64,000 nucleotides of DNA from Cyprinodon diabolis (taxonomy: Eukaryota; Chordata; Actinopteri; Cyprinodontiformes; Cyprinodontidae), in assembly GCA_030533445.1 (NCBI GenBank), contig CM060078.1, forward strand, positions 22,239,591-22,303,590, written 5' to 3'. The position numbers and the translations under genes are program-made. A model generated the notes under the pieces. It had not been told where the DNA came from. It worked only from the letters and a program-made list of their open reading frames with translations, and did not search any database. Below are positions 37,701 to 49,085 of the stretch, one piece after another; the stretch's first letter is position 1; every line of letters begins with the position of its first letter.

Positions 37701-38644
37701 GTCAGTCCTCACCTGAGCGGTGATGGTAAAGGAAAGACTCTGAGATTGGGGAGACCTAAACATTTATACCTGAGGAGAGGAAAAATAAATAAAATATGTT
37801 TCACATCCCTTTGTCTGCTGCAGGGGTCGGCCCCTTCCCCAGAGAGTGTTTTTTACACCCTTTTGTCTGTTGCAGGTATTGGCACCGACCCCCAAAGGTG
37901 TGTTTCACACCTGGGCAAGTTAAGAGCATGGGAAGTAGGTGGGAAGTTAAGAGGTCTAGACATGAACATACACAACTGGTCAACATACTAAAGGAGATCT
38001 TATACCTCTGGGGAAAAGCATGGTGTAGGGACATCTCAAGTGATTGAACCATAGACAGATTCAAATTTACCATTACACTAGTTGTCATTTTCTGCCAATA
38101 AATGCCCTAAATTACAGTATTTTCATTACATTTTTGGGAGAAAAGTTGTCAGTAGTTAATAGAATAAAACAGAAATGTTCATTTCACTCAAACACCTACC
38201 TTAAATAGTAAAATCAGAGAAACTCATCGTTTTCAAGTGGTCTCTTATTTTTTTCCACGACTGTACAGTATATGAATTGTATAGTGCAGTCATATTTGTA
38301 ATTTTTATCTTCTTCAATGAAATGAAAAAAAAGCTATTGAGTAACTATGTTTTTAGATAATGCCATGTCAAGCAATGCACTACTACAATGTTGACTTTCT
38401 CTTTTTAGATGAAGTGATATCTCTGTCCCTCCCAGATGCGCTGATGTTTGCCACTGGCTTGTCAGCACTGCCACCAGCAGGAATAACACCCCGTCCAAGT
38501 ATAGGGTTTTTAAATGATTCGCCGTTTCCAATGGCAACCACGTGTTCGAACACACTCAAGCTCCCACTACTCGACTCCTACAGTGTCTTTAGGAAGAATA
38601 TGGAGTTTGGCATCAAAAATGCGCCAGGCTTTGGGTGTTTTTAG
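31761..38644 (+). CDS. HECT-domain E3 ubiquitin ligase, G2E3-like, 10 exons, two frame breaks
   Basis: Transfers ubiquitin from an E2 to substrate through a cysteine thioester. Exons are 31761-31790, 32371-32680, 33013-33099, 34278-34351, 34554-34652, 35015-35325, 35443-35622, 35811-35980, 37169-37383 and 38409-38644, all GT-AG. Total about 569 residues. The N-terminal part ([20 protein letters not shown]...[13 protein letters not shown]) may be ubiquitin-like. An acidic linker ([23 protein letters not shown]) follows. The HECT N-lobe starts at about residue 200 ([39 protein letters not shown]). The C-lobe has the catalytic Cys in [10 protein letters not shown] (38543-38545, about residue 537) and a terminal GFGCF. 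An extra A in the A-run at 33059-33064 and another at 35588-35592 shift the frame; allowing for both makes all phases agree. An upstream ATG at 31751 overlaps the start out of frame. Confidence 0.87.
33901..34197. mobile_element. TTAA-flanked MITE in HECT intron 3
   Basis: TTAA at 33897-33900 and 34198-34201 encloses ends AGGGATAGTTGAA and, inverted, ACGGGATAGTTCAA. The GGGATAGTT-type end is shared with abundant fish MITEs of the piggyBac/Kolobok kind. 297 bp, non-coding. Confidence 0.75.
37410..38265. mobile_element. Tc1/mariner-type non-autonomous element in HECT intron 9
   Basis: A TA-bounded insertion. The left end is TACAGTCGCGAAAAACATTG followed by AGACCACTTTT. The right end is the inverted form (AAGTGGTCTCTT ... 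CCACGACTGTA). The interior holds GC-richer DNA (about 37670-37990) with a partial internal duplication of a TTTTGTCTGYTGCAGG-like block, probably captured or nested sequence. No transposase frame. Confidence 0.72.
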
Positions 38645-39402
38645 TTGTCAAAAGGACTTTCATGCATAATCACTTTTATTAAAAGTGGTTTGAGCTGTGG
38701 CTTGATTTAGGCTGTTTTTTTTTTATTTTAATCTTTTATTTTTATCAACTCTCTGTTCAGAATAATGCTTTACAAGGTCATGTCTGCTTGTTTGCATCAG
38801 TTACTGTACTGCCTCTCTTGTTAAAAGGCCATTTGGGACGTGTCATGCATTAAAGTAAACTTAAAATAAGGTAAAGTAAAACCAGTGTGAGTGCTTCTTA
38901 CAATGTTCAAATCTGTGCAGTTAGCTACTTGCATAGCATTAAAATCTCAGAGTGGTGTCCTGATTTTTGTTTGTTATTGCTGTTTCCTGTTTTTTACAGC
39001 TCTACATATATTTAAAGAAAAAAAAAGAAATCAGAATGCTTTTTGTAAGTAATTGTTGTTTACATGAAAATTGAATCAGAAAATAAATACAACTTTAAGT
39101 GTAAAATGTCTCCATTTCAGTCCCACAGTTCAAGTTGCCAAATTTGAAAATTCAAAACAAACATTTTTGGTAGGCCTATATTATCCTGTGATTTATCTCT
39201 TCAAGCAATTTGTTAATGTTGGATCACATTTATGAATGAGAAGTGTTTTTCAAAACTTTGGCATGTATAGTCCACCAGTCATTTACTGATAAGCATTAAG
39301 ATTCATTAAAGCAAAATACTGAATAAGGAAAATATTGTCTTAATACGTCCATGTTAATGTGGGATACCTAAAAAGGTAGAAACAGGTTCCAATAGTCCAT
39401 AT
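38645..39402. other. Tail-to-tail spacer between the HECT and integrase genes
   Basis: Non-coding and AT-rich. It probably holds the 3' untranslated regions of the two converging genes. Possible HECT poly(A) signals are ATTAAA near 38849 and AATAAA at 39082-39087. No other gene is seen. Confidence 0.5.
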
Positions 39403-41159
39403 CTATAGCCCAGCTATTTCCTTCAGAGTGATGTACAGTTGTGAGGCTGTCTTCCAGTCTTGTGGCTGTTGTAGTCCGTGTTGTTCCACTGCCTGTTGTA
39501 GGTATTCCTCTATGTCTGGATCACCGCTTAAATCAATCACTTGCCCTCCAGTTCCCTGTCTTCAACAGCAAATCCACAATCCCTTGAACCAAATCATGCA
39601 AAATTAGATGATACAATGATATAAAGGAGAAGGTTTGAAATGAACATTGTTAGATTTGTTTGCTTGTTGATATACAGATATTTCTAAACAATGGTAGAGA
39701 CAGATAGCTTCTAAATTCAACAATGGATTATACCAACATGTACAATTGTCCAAATATATCCCAGTTTAGGCTATACCACAACACCTTGCATTTTTTGTAA
39801 TGTACATGATCATTACTACCTGTAAGGCAAGAGATACAGTTCATTCGGAATCCCTCCTGGACATGATGCATGTCTGCTTGGTCGGATCCGGTGCTTGTTC
39901 CATAGGTCCATACATTCATCCAGGTCTTGCTGCAGAACATTACTGAAGCAAAATCTCAGTAAGCACTGGTGTTCGTGGCTGCCATTGAAGATTCCAGAGT
40001 CTCTTAGGTCTCCAAACAAGTCCATCCAAAACTGAGACCTGGGGATGCAATATAATAGATAATAATCCATTGTTATTTATAATGCGCTTTTACAAGTGCT
40101 CAAAGAGGCTTACATACAAATAACACAGTTTAAATGTGGATACATCTTAACAAAAGCATCACAGAGAAATCATAATGTATATCATATGATTATTACAACA
40201 GTAGTGATTCAATAACTTTGGGAAAAATATGGCTTCCCATGTTCAGTATTAGGCTATCACTTAGTGTTTAAGTGGCCTGAGTTTAACAAGAACACTAATA
40301 ATAATCACAATGACAAATACGGAGATTTTAATAACACTGATCAGTGTAATAGAGACAAAGGTCATCACTATACAGCTTTCACTTTACTTTTCATCCATCA
40401 AACAACACAGATGTACCAACCTCCCTCTTCTGAAAAAAGACCACCATGACTCGATGCGCTGATTCGATGTTGATGAGCCGTAACTGTGGCTAGACGAGCC
40501 TGCATAGTGGTCCATATGCGCGTGACGGAGGGTACTTTGTATTGCTGCCATGGTCCCATTTTCTGTTCCGAGGTCAGTTCTCAATCTCATTGGAACCACA
40601 CTGATACTCTTGACACAATTAATATAATTGTGAGCAATGACATATGGATTATTGTTCGTTGGTCCACAAACAAGCCACATTATTTTTCTCAAAAAGCCAT
40701 CGATACATCCTGAGAGTGCCAGGCCAAATGGTTTTAGTTTATCATATCCATCTACATGCCATATGTAGTTTGGACCCATGGAGTGATATGTGCGTCTTGA
40801 AAACCTCCTGCGTGTTCTCAAAGCGTCCCTCGTGGGTTCAGCTGTTTCAGTAGCCTCATTACTACATCACCTTTAACGCGAAGCCTGTGCTTTTGTTGGA
40901 GAACTTGCCACATAGTCCGATAACCGAAGAGTTCCCCTGGTCCTTCCAGCTCTGTCAGAATGGCACGCCTCACCTCAAGGAGTGGGGAATAGTTGTGTCT
41001 TCTGTACAGCCCTGCTTCTTTTAAACGCGTCTTCAGCGTACGCAGACTCATGTTTACGTTGTGAAATGTCGACAGCATATCCAGTATCACGTCATATTCA
41101 TGTCCGGCATCAAAGTATTGCTTAATAGCAGCGTGTATCTCGTCATTTGTGGCGCTCAT
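39403..41159 (-). CDS. Integrase-core (DDE) domain protein, 3 exons, one frame break
   Basis: Minus-strand exons are 41159-40421, 40038-39820 and 39559-39403. With one frame correction they give about 371 residues and agreeing phases. The N-terminal half is helical and DNA-binding-like (MSATNDEIHAAIKQYFDAGH; SLRTLKTRLKEAGL; LFGYRTMWQVLQQKHRLRVK). The RNase-H-like core has WHVDGYDKLKPFG (first Asp), RLRTDLGTENG (second Asp) and SNQRIESWWSFF (Glu). After it come QFWMDLFGDL, RFCFSNVLQQDLDECMDLWN and a C-terminus ending LKEIAGL. The frame shifts at the CCC run 40827-40829, where one base seems lost. Fish genomes hold many such 'integrase core domain' proteins. It converges with the HECT gene and is the best candidate transposase of the 21-kb element, but that role is inferred from position and fold. 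Confidence 0.85.
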
Positions 41160-41904
41160 GATTTGGAAAAATGGAAACAAACCCCGTCTTTCCGGTTCAA
41201 AGGACGGACCAGTTCTTTTGTCCAATCAGAGATGATTTCTGTCGCCCGAGGGTACCTAGCGTTTCCGTTTTGGTTAATGTCGTTGTGTTTTCTCTTTTTG
41301 TGTTGTGTTTTCTGATTTGCCGTTGTGTTTTGTCTTTTTGTGTTGTGTTTTGTCTATTTGTGTTGTGTTTTGCTCCTCAGGGCCACCGTACCAATAACCA
41401 TGACATGAAATTTTCCTACCCTACAACATGGATGTTCTTCTGGCAAACGGGTAGATAAATAAGGATCTCACCGAATTTGGTGGAAGCTGCATCTCGCTCG
41501 TTACGTTCGCCATCTTCCCTCTAATTGTCTGCACCTGCGCTTGGGTGCAGATGCCTGTTAAAGCGCAGTATTTTTCAGAGCCCCAAGACCATAAAGTTCT
41601 GAGACGCTGATTGGCCATTAAATTCACCAAGCAATAATACATGATTGACAGATTCTCTGCAAATGTGGGGCTGTCTGATCAGCGCCCCCAGAACAGAGAC
41701 GGTAGGAGTCTGTCTGTGGAAATCCACAAATGAATGACAGTAGATAGGGAAATGTAGTTTATATAATTTGTTTTGCTTATAGGTACACACTCTAGAGAGT
41801 AAAACTGACATTTATGAGTTAATTTCTAAAAATATATTTTACGTTTCTCTCTTCTTATCAGGGAGGGCGGTGCCCCAGCGCCCCCTATGGGCCAGCCGCC
41901 ACTG
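41160..41904. promoter_or_regulatory. Right end of the giant element; likely integrase promoter
   Basis: No exon is seen here. At 41279-41375 there are tandem copies of a TTGTGTTGTGTTTT-type unit directly upstream of the integrase start. A GC-richer stretch (about 41460-41710) and the subterminal GGGCGGTGCCCCAGCGCCCC block (41864-41883) lead to the terminal repeat. The block next to the inverted repeat could bind the transposase; this is inference. Confidence 0.4.
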
Positions 41905-41912
41905 GCAGAGGG

Positions 41913-44900
41913 TGCTGGTCATTCGTATTGAGTCCCCTTTATTCTGTTGCCCCAGAATAAAACTTAATCTACCTTTTTATGAATATGAAGAGCCAATGAT
42001 GAACACTTCCCCCTTACCAGACTAGTCAGGATTGAAGATGTAAAGATGTTTTGACTGTTTCCCAAAGGTTTGAATGTTTCACCTAGCATCAATATAAGAA
42101 GCAGGCATGAAAGATCTGTTGCAGAGAGCCACATTTTAATCTGCCACTCTGCAAATCCGGCATTTATAAAGCAAGGCAAGCTTAACTGAAAAAAAAAATG
42201 TTTAAAAGAAAACTTGAAACTATAAGAAGGAAAACATGCATTGTTGTGCAATAAAGGCAGGTATAGAAAAATTAGACCACAGAGTAAAATCAGATATTTG
42301 GGTTAACAATTGAAACAGTACAGTACTATTACTGTTGCAAAACATTTTAAAGCAACAGTAACTGCAACAAGGTAATGCACTGGGAAAATTACAAAAACAT
42401 ATAAAGAAGCATTAAGAACAGGCGATTAAACACAACAAGATCATTGAAACCAGAAAAAAATGTGAAAAGTCTCAGGCTGTTACAAAAACTAAGGGGAAAA
42501 AATGCATTAACTGCTAACATCTCTAAAGTTCTCATCAAGAAAACCCTAATTATTCATCCATTTTAAAGTATCCATTTCTTGAAATAAGCACAAAATTAAA
42601 ATTGAAGAATCTATTATGGTAAAAACACCACATTATGTAAGCTTTGAGTTAAGAAATCACATATTCAGAACGAGTAAAAACAGGAAGGTAAATAAAACCA
42701 CTGAATTTATGACGGAAATAAGGCTGACTAATGATATATGAGGCTTTAAGTGATTATTTTGCTGTCAAATGTGTTTAACAAACGGGAAACAATGGGCAAC
42801 ACTTAGGATTTTATCTGCAGGTTACATCTTGGTGCCAGATGCCACTTTGCAAGTTATTTTGCCCCCACCATGGGGCACTAAAGACGAGGAAGAATAAATC
42901 AATGCTGTTCAATGAATATAAAAACAAACCGAGTTATTAAAGTTTAATCTATGCGTTCAACTCAGATTTGATTAAAGTGCTTTATTGTCTTTTGTTATTT
43001 TTGGAATGGATTTCCCTTCCATAATAATAAGGGGTGATTCTTGTGACCAATGCCCTGTGTAAAACGTTGCTAAGTGTTTTACAATCATATTTTAGTTTAT
43101 ATGGCAACAATGACTCACTGAGGCTGAATTTTTGGGTGGAAGTGCAGGAAACCATTCCCTCTGACTATCTGCAACAATTGGAGAAAACATTAACCAGCCT
43201 GTGAGGCCACTGTCTCTGCAAAGGGCTTTAGTTGTTTTTGCAGCGGCCTGCCACAGATCAGCAAGGTGATATTTTTTTTAACAGTCAGCCTCTGACACAT
43301 CTCCAACCTTAGAACAACTATAAACAGAAAACATCCATTTAGAGACAGAAATTACAGGTACATGCTTTTCCATTACATGTTGGGTAAATGCAGATTTTGC
43401 CAACCTAATTGCTTTTATTATTATTTTTAACTCAGGCATAGAAATAGGTCAACTTATATCTAATGGCATTTAGAGAACATTTAATAATTTTAATTTATAA
43501 CAGAAAAAAATTAGATAAGCTGAAACATTTCAACAAAAAAACTTTTTTTAAACCTAATTTAACCGATAAAGAGAGCAAACCTTACAGTCCTTAATTGAGC
43601 AAGGACTCTATTTATCAGCCAATCGAGTAAACATGGATGATACTGTAAGTGTGACTTAACTATGTACAATTTGAGATTTTCAACTTAATGTAAAGCTACT
43701 TATTTATTCTAACATTGTTAGATCTTTACTTCAATCTCTTTTTTTTAAATAAAAGGTCTGAAAATGGTAATTTCTGAGTAGCCTACTGGTTTACACGATG
43801 AAGCCATTGTTGACCATGAGGAGGCAGAACTATAACCTTGTGAGCGGGGACCTGCCTCAAAGGATGCAGAGCCAGCATCCTAAACATAGACCTCCCCTGA
43901 TACGGCGGATCAGCTCTCGCCGCAGCTGCTGACTGCAGGTAAAGACATTCCCGTCATATGCTGCTGATGAAGACCTGACAGGTGGTGCAAGACTTCCTGT
44001 TGTGACTCCAGTTCGCCGGGGAGATCCTAAAGTAAAAATGCTGTTGCTGGGGAGTATGAGGCAGCTTTTCTGAGCAGAGAGGATGTCTGTTATGAAACTT
44101 AATGGTTTTATATAAGATTAATCCATTTTTTTCTTCACCTTTCCCCTCTTTCTTCTCTTTCTCTCAATTTTTCATCTTCCTCATGTTTTTTTTCTGAACT
44201 TTCCTTCCCTCTCTCTCACCCTCCTCCCTGTCCCACTGCAGATAAACCAAAGGGGCACTGCAGTCTGAACCCACCCCCCTTATATAACCACCCTGATTAT
44301 CCCCCCATGCATAAAAACAAAATGCAGCGAGCCAAAAGGGAATCCCTTCTCCAGACTGCAGACGGTACCCCAAGCTTTCAATATTTCAAGAGATTTAGGG
44401 TTATACAAGCCAGCTGCAGTGGAATGTTACTGCAGGCAGAGATTTCTCCTGTTGTTTTCTAACCTCCCTATTGCTTTGCTCACTCCTAGGACTTTGACCT
44501 CCTGAGCCTGATGCTGCTGCTTCATTTTCTTTCACTTATGCATAAAAAAATACTCTGCAGCACGCCCTAAGACAGGCATGTGTTTGAGGTGTAGGAGATT
44601 GAACGCACAGAGGAAGGTGCTGTGCATGTTAAAGCGCACATCATCTTAAATGCAAAAAGGGCAGGACCATGTTAAAAATTCTTTATGTGGCCTGATGCAT
44701 TTTGCCATGGTAATATATAGCTAGAATGCATAGTTTTACAATAAATTAAATATTAGCTTTTTAAAAATAAAAGCCATATATAAGCAATTTTTTGTGGCTC
44801 TGTGGAGTCACTTCTGGGCCGATATCTTCATTTCATTTGAGAACAGGCTGTTCTGAGCTGTCTTTGTCCTCCTCTCCCTCTCTCTCCCTCTTTGTCTTGC

Positions 44901-47900
44901 TGCAAAAAAAAAATAAAAATAAATAAATATATATATATATTTAACTCCTTGCCGAAGCCACTGAATGCTACTTCCTTTAGGTGACAGTTTTATCTTGTCT
45001 GTAGCATTTCTTTTATCAAACTTTATTTTATGCCATTTATTTACTTTAACATACGGTACATTTTCGGTCGATACTGGAGGTAACCCAGTTAGAGGCTGCA
45101 AAATACTTGTGGATAAAGATCACCTTCCAGCTGGTTGGCAACCAACAGCTGGAGTTACATTTATGGTTCAAATAAAAACATAATACATTTGTCCCAGTGG
45201 CCTAGTTAAAGTCCCAGCTTCAATTGTTGCTAATGTATTGAAGGTTGTGGATCGGGACTGTAAATATCAGAGTAAATTACCTTTTTTTTCATTTAATTCC
45301 TTTTTTGTTAATGTTTTCTTAATGAAATAATGTTGGATTCAAGCTGTGCTAGGAAAACATTTGTCATTAAAATGATTTGACTTCTGTTCCTGCCACTAAC
45401 CGCATGGTAATCAAGTCAGGGCATGGTTCTGCCACACCCATACATAGAAACATTGTAGACATACACAACCAGGGGTCCGGCAGCAGTCTCATACCGGTGT
45501 GCTTAAAGTAAATAATTAACAGCCTCCATTCAGGGAATCTCTGACCACGACCTGGCCCTGATAACACCACCCGATGTGTAAATAAACCCACAACTGAGCA
45601 ATCATCGAGTCTGTATCAGAGGAAGTCATGCTGCACGGATCAGCAACATGTCAAACAAGCAGTTGGTTTCCATGGAAAGTTTGCTGATTTCTGGGGCAAA
45701 TTCCATCTTTTTTTGATGAGTAGCTCTCTGTGATCTCTGATTGGATTATTAGAGCAAACTACTCAGATTCCTTTGTGAAAAAAAAAAAATCAACTCATTG
45801 GCTGTTACTTCAAAGCCACTAATGATCTGTAGACTGAAGCCTGCATGTTATCTTCTGTTAATCATGCGGCGTGTCTCAGACAGTTCAACACATGACCTCT
45901 GATTCTTCATTTAAAGTGATATGCAGGGGCCATGTTAATTTATTTAATTGCTCCTATGCATAAAATATGGTAATGTCACCCCTGGCACCAAGTTCTTTCT
46001 CATGCCTGTAGGGAGATTTGGGCTCAATAATGATTTAGATAATTTAAGAGTTTCCAGGCATCATTTCAATCAGATTTGACTAGAAATAAAAAGAAAAACA
46101 TTGTTTAACCACTGAGAAGTGGTTTTCTGGTCAGCTTTGGGTCCCAATCTGATAGCTGGACATTTTTTCTTTAGGAGATTTTGCCACGGAGCAGAATTCA
46201 TGGTTTTATGGTGAAGGTAAGCGGTCCATGTCCTAATCCACAGCCCCAAACCTCCACTTTAGGCATGGGGTTTTCTTTTGAAAAGATTTGGTATCATCAA
46301 AAGTGTTTTTCTAGCATATCTGAGAAGCGCCTGGTGGTTTTAGTGTTGGAAATCTCTTCTTGAGCCAGTTTATCAAGTGTCTTAATTCTGAACCATCAAC
46401 ACCGACCTTAACTGAGGCAAGCACGGCCTGCAGTACTTTAGATTATTAGGTTATTCTAAAGTTGCCTCTTTCTTTCAGAAAATGAAGTAAAATATGTCTT
46501 CAGATCTTAACTCATAAATCCCCAGCTTTATTGTGCAGAAAACAGATGTTGTTATAACAGGAGCAGAAAAGCAGTTGTAAAGTAGCTGCCAATAAGCAAA
46601 AAGAAAATGCTTGATATTCCTTTCGACATCACGATGTTGCTTGAGTTTCAGGAGAGTAGCTCCTCCGGTTCTCCTCCCTCCATCTTTTTTATCGGTCTGC
46701 ATTCAGGTCACTGTTTCTTGCATAACGACTCATTCATAAAACAGCACCACACCTCAGGGAAGGAACATAGAAAAGAGATTCCAGACGCTGAGAAAATGTC
46801 TACGCAGGGAGAATTTCTGCTGCAGCATAAATTCATGTCAGGAATCAAGTTCTGTACTGTAACTGTGAAGCATAAAAAAACCCAAATCTTATTCTATTAA
46901 AGATATATAAGAAATATTTGCTTGGTGTTATAATTCTCCAAACAAATCCCACTTTTATTCTTGATAGTAGCATTTTACATTTCTGCAACTAAGAGCTCTG
47001 TCATAAGTTTTAAATTTAACAATTTTGTTAACTTTGACTAAACTAATGCAGCTACTCTGGATGTTTTAAAGATCTACATATTCAAATCTTGTATTTGTGT
47101 AATGTATAAAACCATTTAAGTAATTTAAGTTTGTATATAGCTATACTTTACTATACATCCAATTATCATGAACACATCTGTGTGGAGCAATGTTGTTTAT
47201 CATCCCAGCAGCTTTTACCAAATTATTTGCCTCTTATGGTTTTTGAGGCGATGAAACCAGCCTGAGTCGTCTTTCCATACCGTTCATTAAAGCCTGTCAC
47301 AACAGGTTAGGCTGCTTTACATGCAATGGGGAAGTACAGTAAGATAAAGCAGATGTTAATGTTTGATCGGCAGAAAAGCAACTGAGAGGATGAATTTCAC
47401 GTGAGCTTCGTGTCGCCGGTTCTGTTCCCTGCCTCTGCAGCAGTGAGGGCAAAACAAGGCTTGTCAGGTCACTCATTACCCAGCCTAATTTTAGCAAAGT
47501 GTTTGTCGGTACATCATGACGTTACAAAGCTTGATTCCAGGTTTTCATGTGTCACTAGAAGATCTTTATTTACACTAAACACATTTTACAAGATATATTT
47601 AAGGAGTCCTCATCCATTCTGTTGTCAAGTTCTGTTTAAAATCACATTTCAAATGAAGGTACGGTTTAAAACTTTCTTTATGGAGATTACTTGGGTTAAT
47701 TGGAGCAGATTAATAGAAAAGGAAAAAATGGCAAAACATAAAAACCACATGGTTTCAGGTTTTTAACCTACAAATGAAAACTATAAGTTTAGTTTGGATC
47801 CATCTTGGGCTCCCTTGAGGTTTCTCTGTTGGTTACAGGAGCCGTCCACATCTGCAGGCTGTAATACTGCTGTGAACTGTGTGCTCCATATTCCAGGCCT

Positions 47901-48954
47901 TATTCAGACCAAGTTTGTTAGCCTAAATTATGACTCACATGCAGACTGTATTGTTCAACCCAAATGGGGCAACAAATTAGTTTTATAAGACCATATGTCC
48001 AATATTGTCAGGCCAAAATATTGTATATCTGTGAACTGAGTCACTATCGTATGGCTGTGAGCCTTTGCTAAAGAGCCAATTTCAACATCTGGACATATTA
48101 GGTTTTGTAAGTTCTGGTTGGGAATAAATTATACTTTATAAATCAGACGGTTTTAAAGAAAACTCTAAAATCTTAATGTTTTTTTTTAGGTTTAAAGAAA
48201 TGTTTGTGCCATCGCCGCTGTGGAGGTGTGTCTCAGACAAGTTTCACACACTCCATCACACTGTCTGGCTTTGTTAATTCTCCTTAAAGCTCAATCTTCC
48301 CATGATTACACACTGTATGTGTTTTTGTTTTCAAGGAGACACAGGCATTATTTTATCAGCATCTAACAATAACATTACACAGTCCCCTTTTTTTTTTTTT
48401 ACTCATTAGCCTTTACTTACATTTAAGAAAAAAAACTATCCAAAACATCATTCTTATATACAACTTTTATTGCTAAGGATGTTTGATAAAGTTAAGAAGC
48501 TGCTGTCCAGAGAGGAAAAACTTATCTATTCACAGCTTTTCTGGGAAATTCATCTGGAGTAATGTTTATTCCCACAGAGTCTGGCTTATCCACAGCTATC
48601 ATAATGATAGCTTTTAAACAAGTGCCAACAAGTGGCCATTGTGTTCACCAGCCCTGACAAACACGTTATTATCAGTGTTTTATCACTGACTTCACCTCTT
48701 TTAAATCTCAAAATGCGATTCCTCGCAAAAGCATTCATGCCCTTTAAAGGTTTAATATGTTTAGTTTGTTTTATTTAGAATTACATATGGTAAACAGACA
48801 TTGTAAAGTGGGAAATTAAGGATACAAAAATAGTTTTTATCGATAGAAATCTGACATGCATTATTATTCAGCCCTCTTTTACTCTAGTATCAATTAAAAC
48901 CCCAGTCTAACTAATTCTTCTGCTCATTATCCTAAATCAAACGTCCACATTTAG
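41913..48954. other. Intergenic DNA, no protein gene seen
   Basis: AT-rich sequence between the giant element and nudt4. Open frames are short, unconserved and without splice context. A block at about 43795-43945 ending in CTGCAG/GTAAAG could be a non-coding exon. A block at about 45840-46000, rich in homeodomain- and octamer-like AT motifs, could be a conserved regulatory element. A TA microsatellite sits at 44908-44942. Neither candidate can be confirmed by reading alone. Confidence 0.4.
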
Positions 48955-49085
48955 GAACATGGATGTGGCAGCATCATGCTATGGGATTATCTTCTTGCCA
49001 GTGATACAGTGAATCCTGGATGTCTGCTATTAAACCCACAAAGGACTGAAGGAGCTTTATTGAACTCTCAGAAGGTGGAAACCAA
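48955..49085 (+). pseudogene. Tc1-like transposase fragment
   Basis: GGAACATGGATGTGGCAGCA followed by TCATGCTATGGG matches the widespread GGTGGTGGCAGCATCATG coding block of fish Tc1 transposases. It is a short decayed piece without visible ends. Confidence 0.5.

Larger units (their letters stand above)
20899..41904. mobile_element. Giant composite DNA transposon, about 21 kb
   Basis: The left end is CAGTGGCGGCTGG (20899-20911) and the right end is CCAGCCGCCACTG (41892-41904), a perfect 13-bp inverted repeat. It is flanked by GCAGAGGG at 20891-20898 and again at 41905-41912, an exact 8-bp target duplication. Between the ends lie a HECT ubiquitin ligase gene (31761-38644, +), an integrase-core protein (39403-41159, -), a RING-type exon (27650-27828, -) and possible exons around 24.4-26.1 kb. 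Six younger insertions account for about 6 kb. CAG ends and 8-bp duplications are hAT- or KDZ-like, but no hAT or KDZ transposase is visible. The only DDE enzyme proper to the element is the integrase-core protein. That this protein moves the element is inference. Confidence 0.82.
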
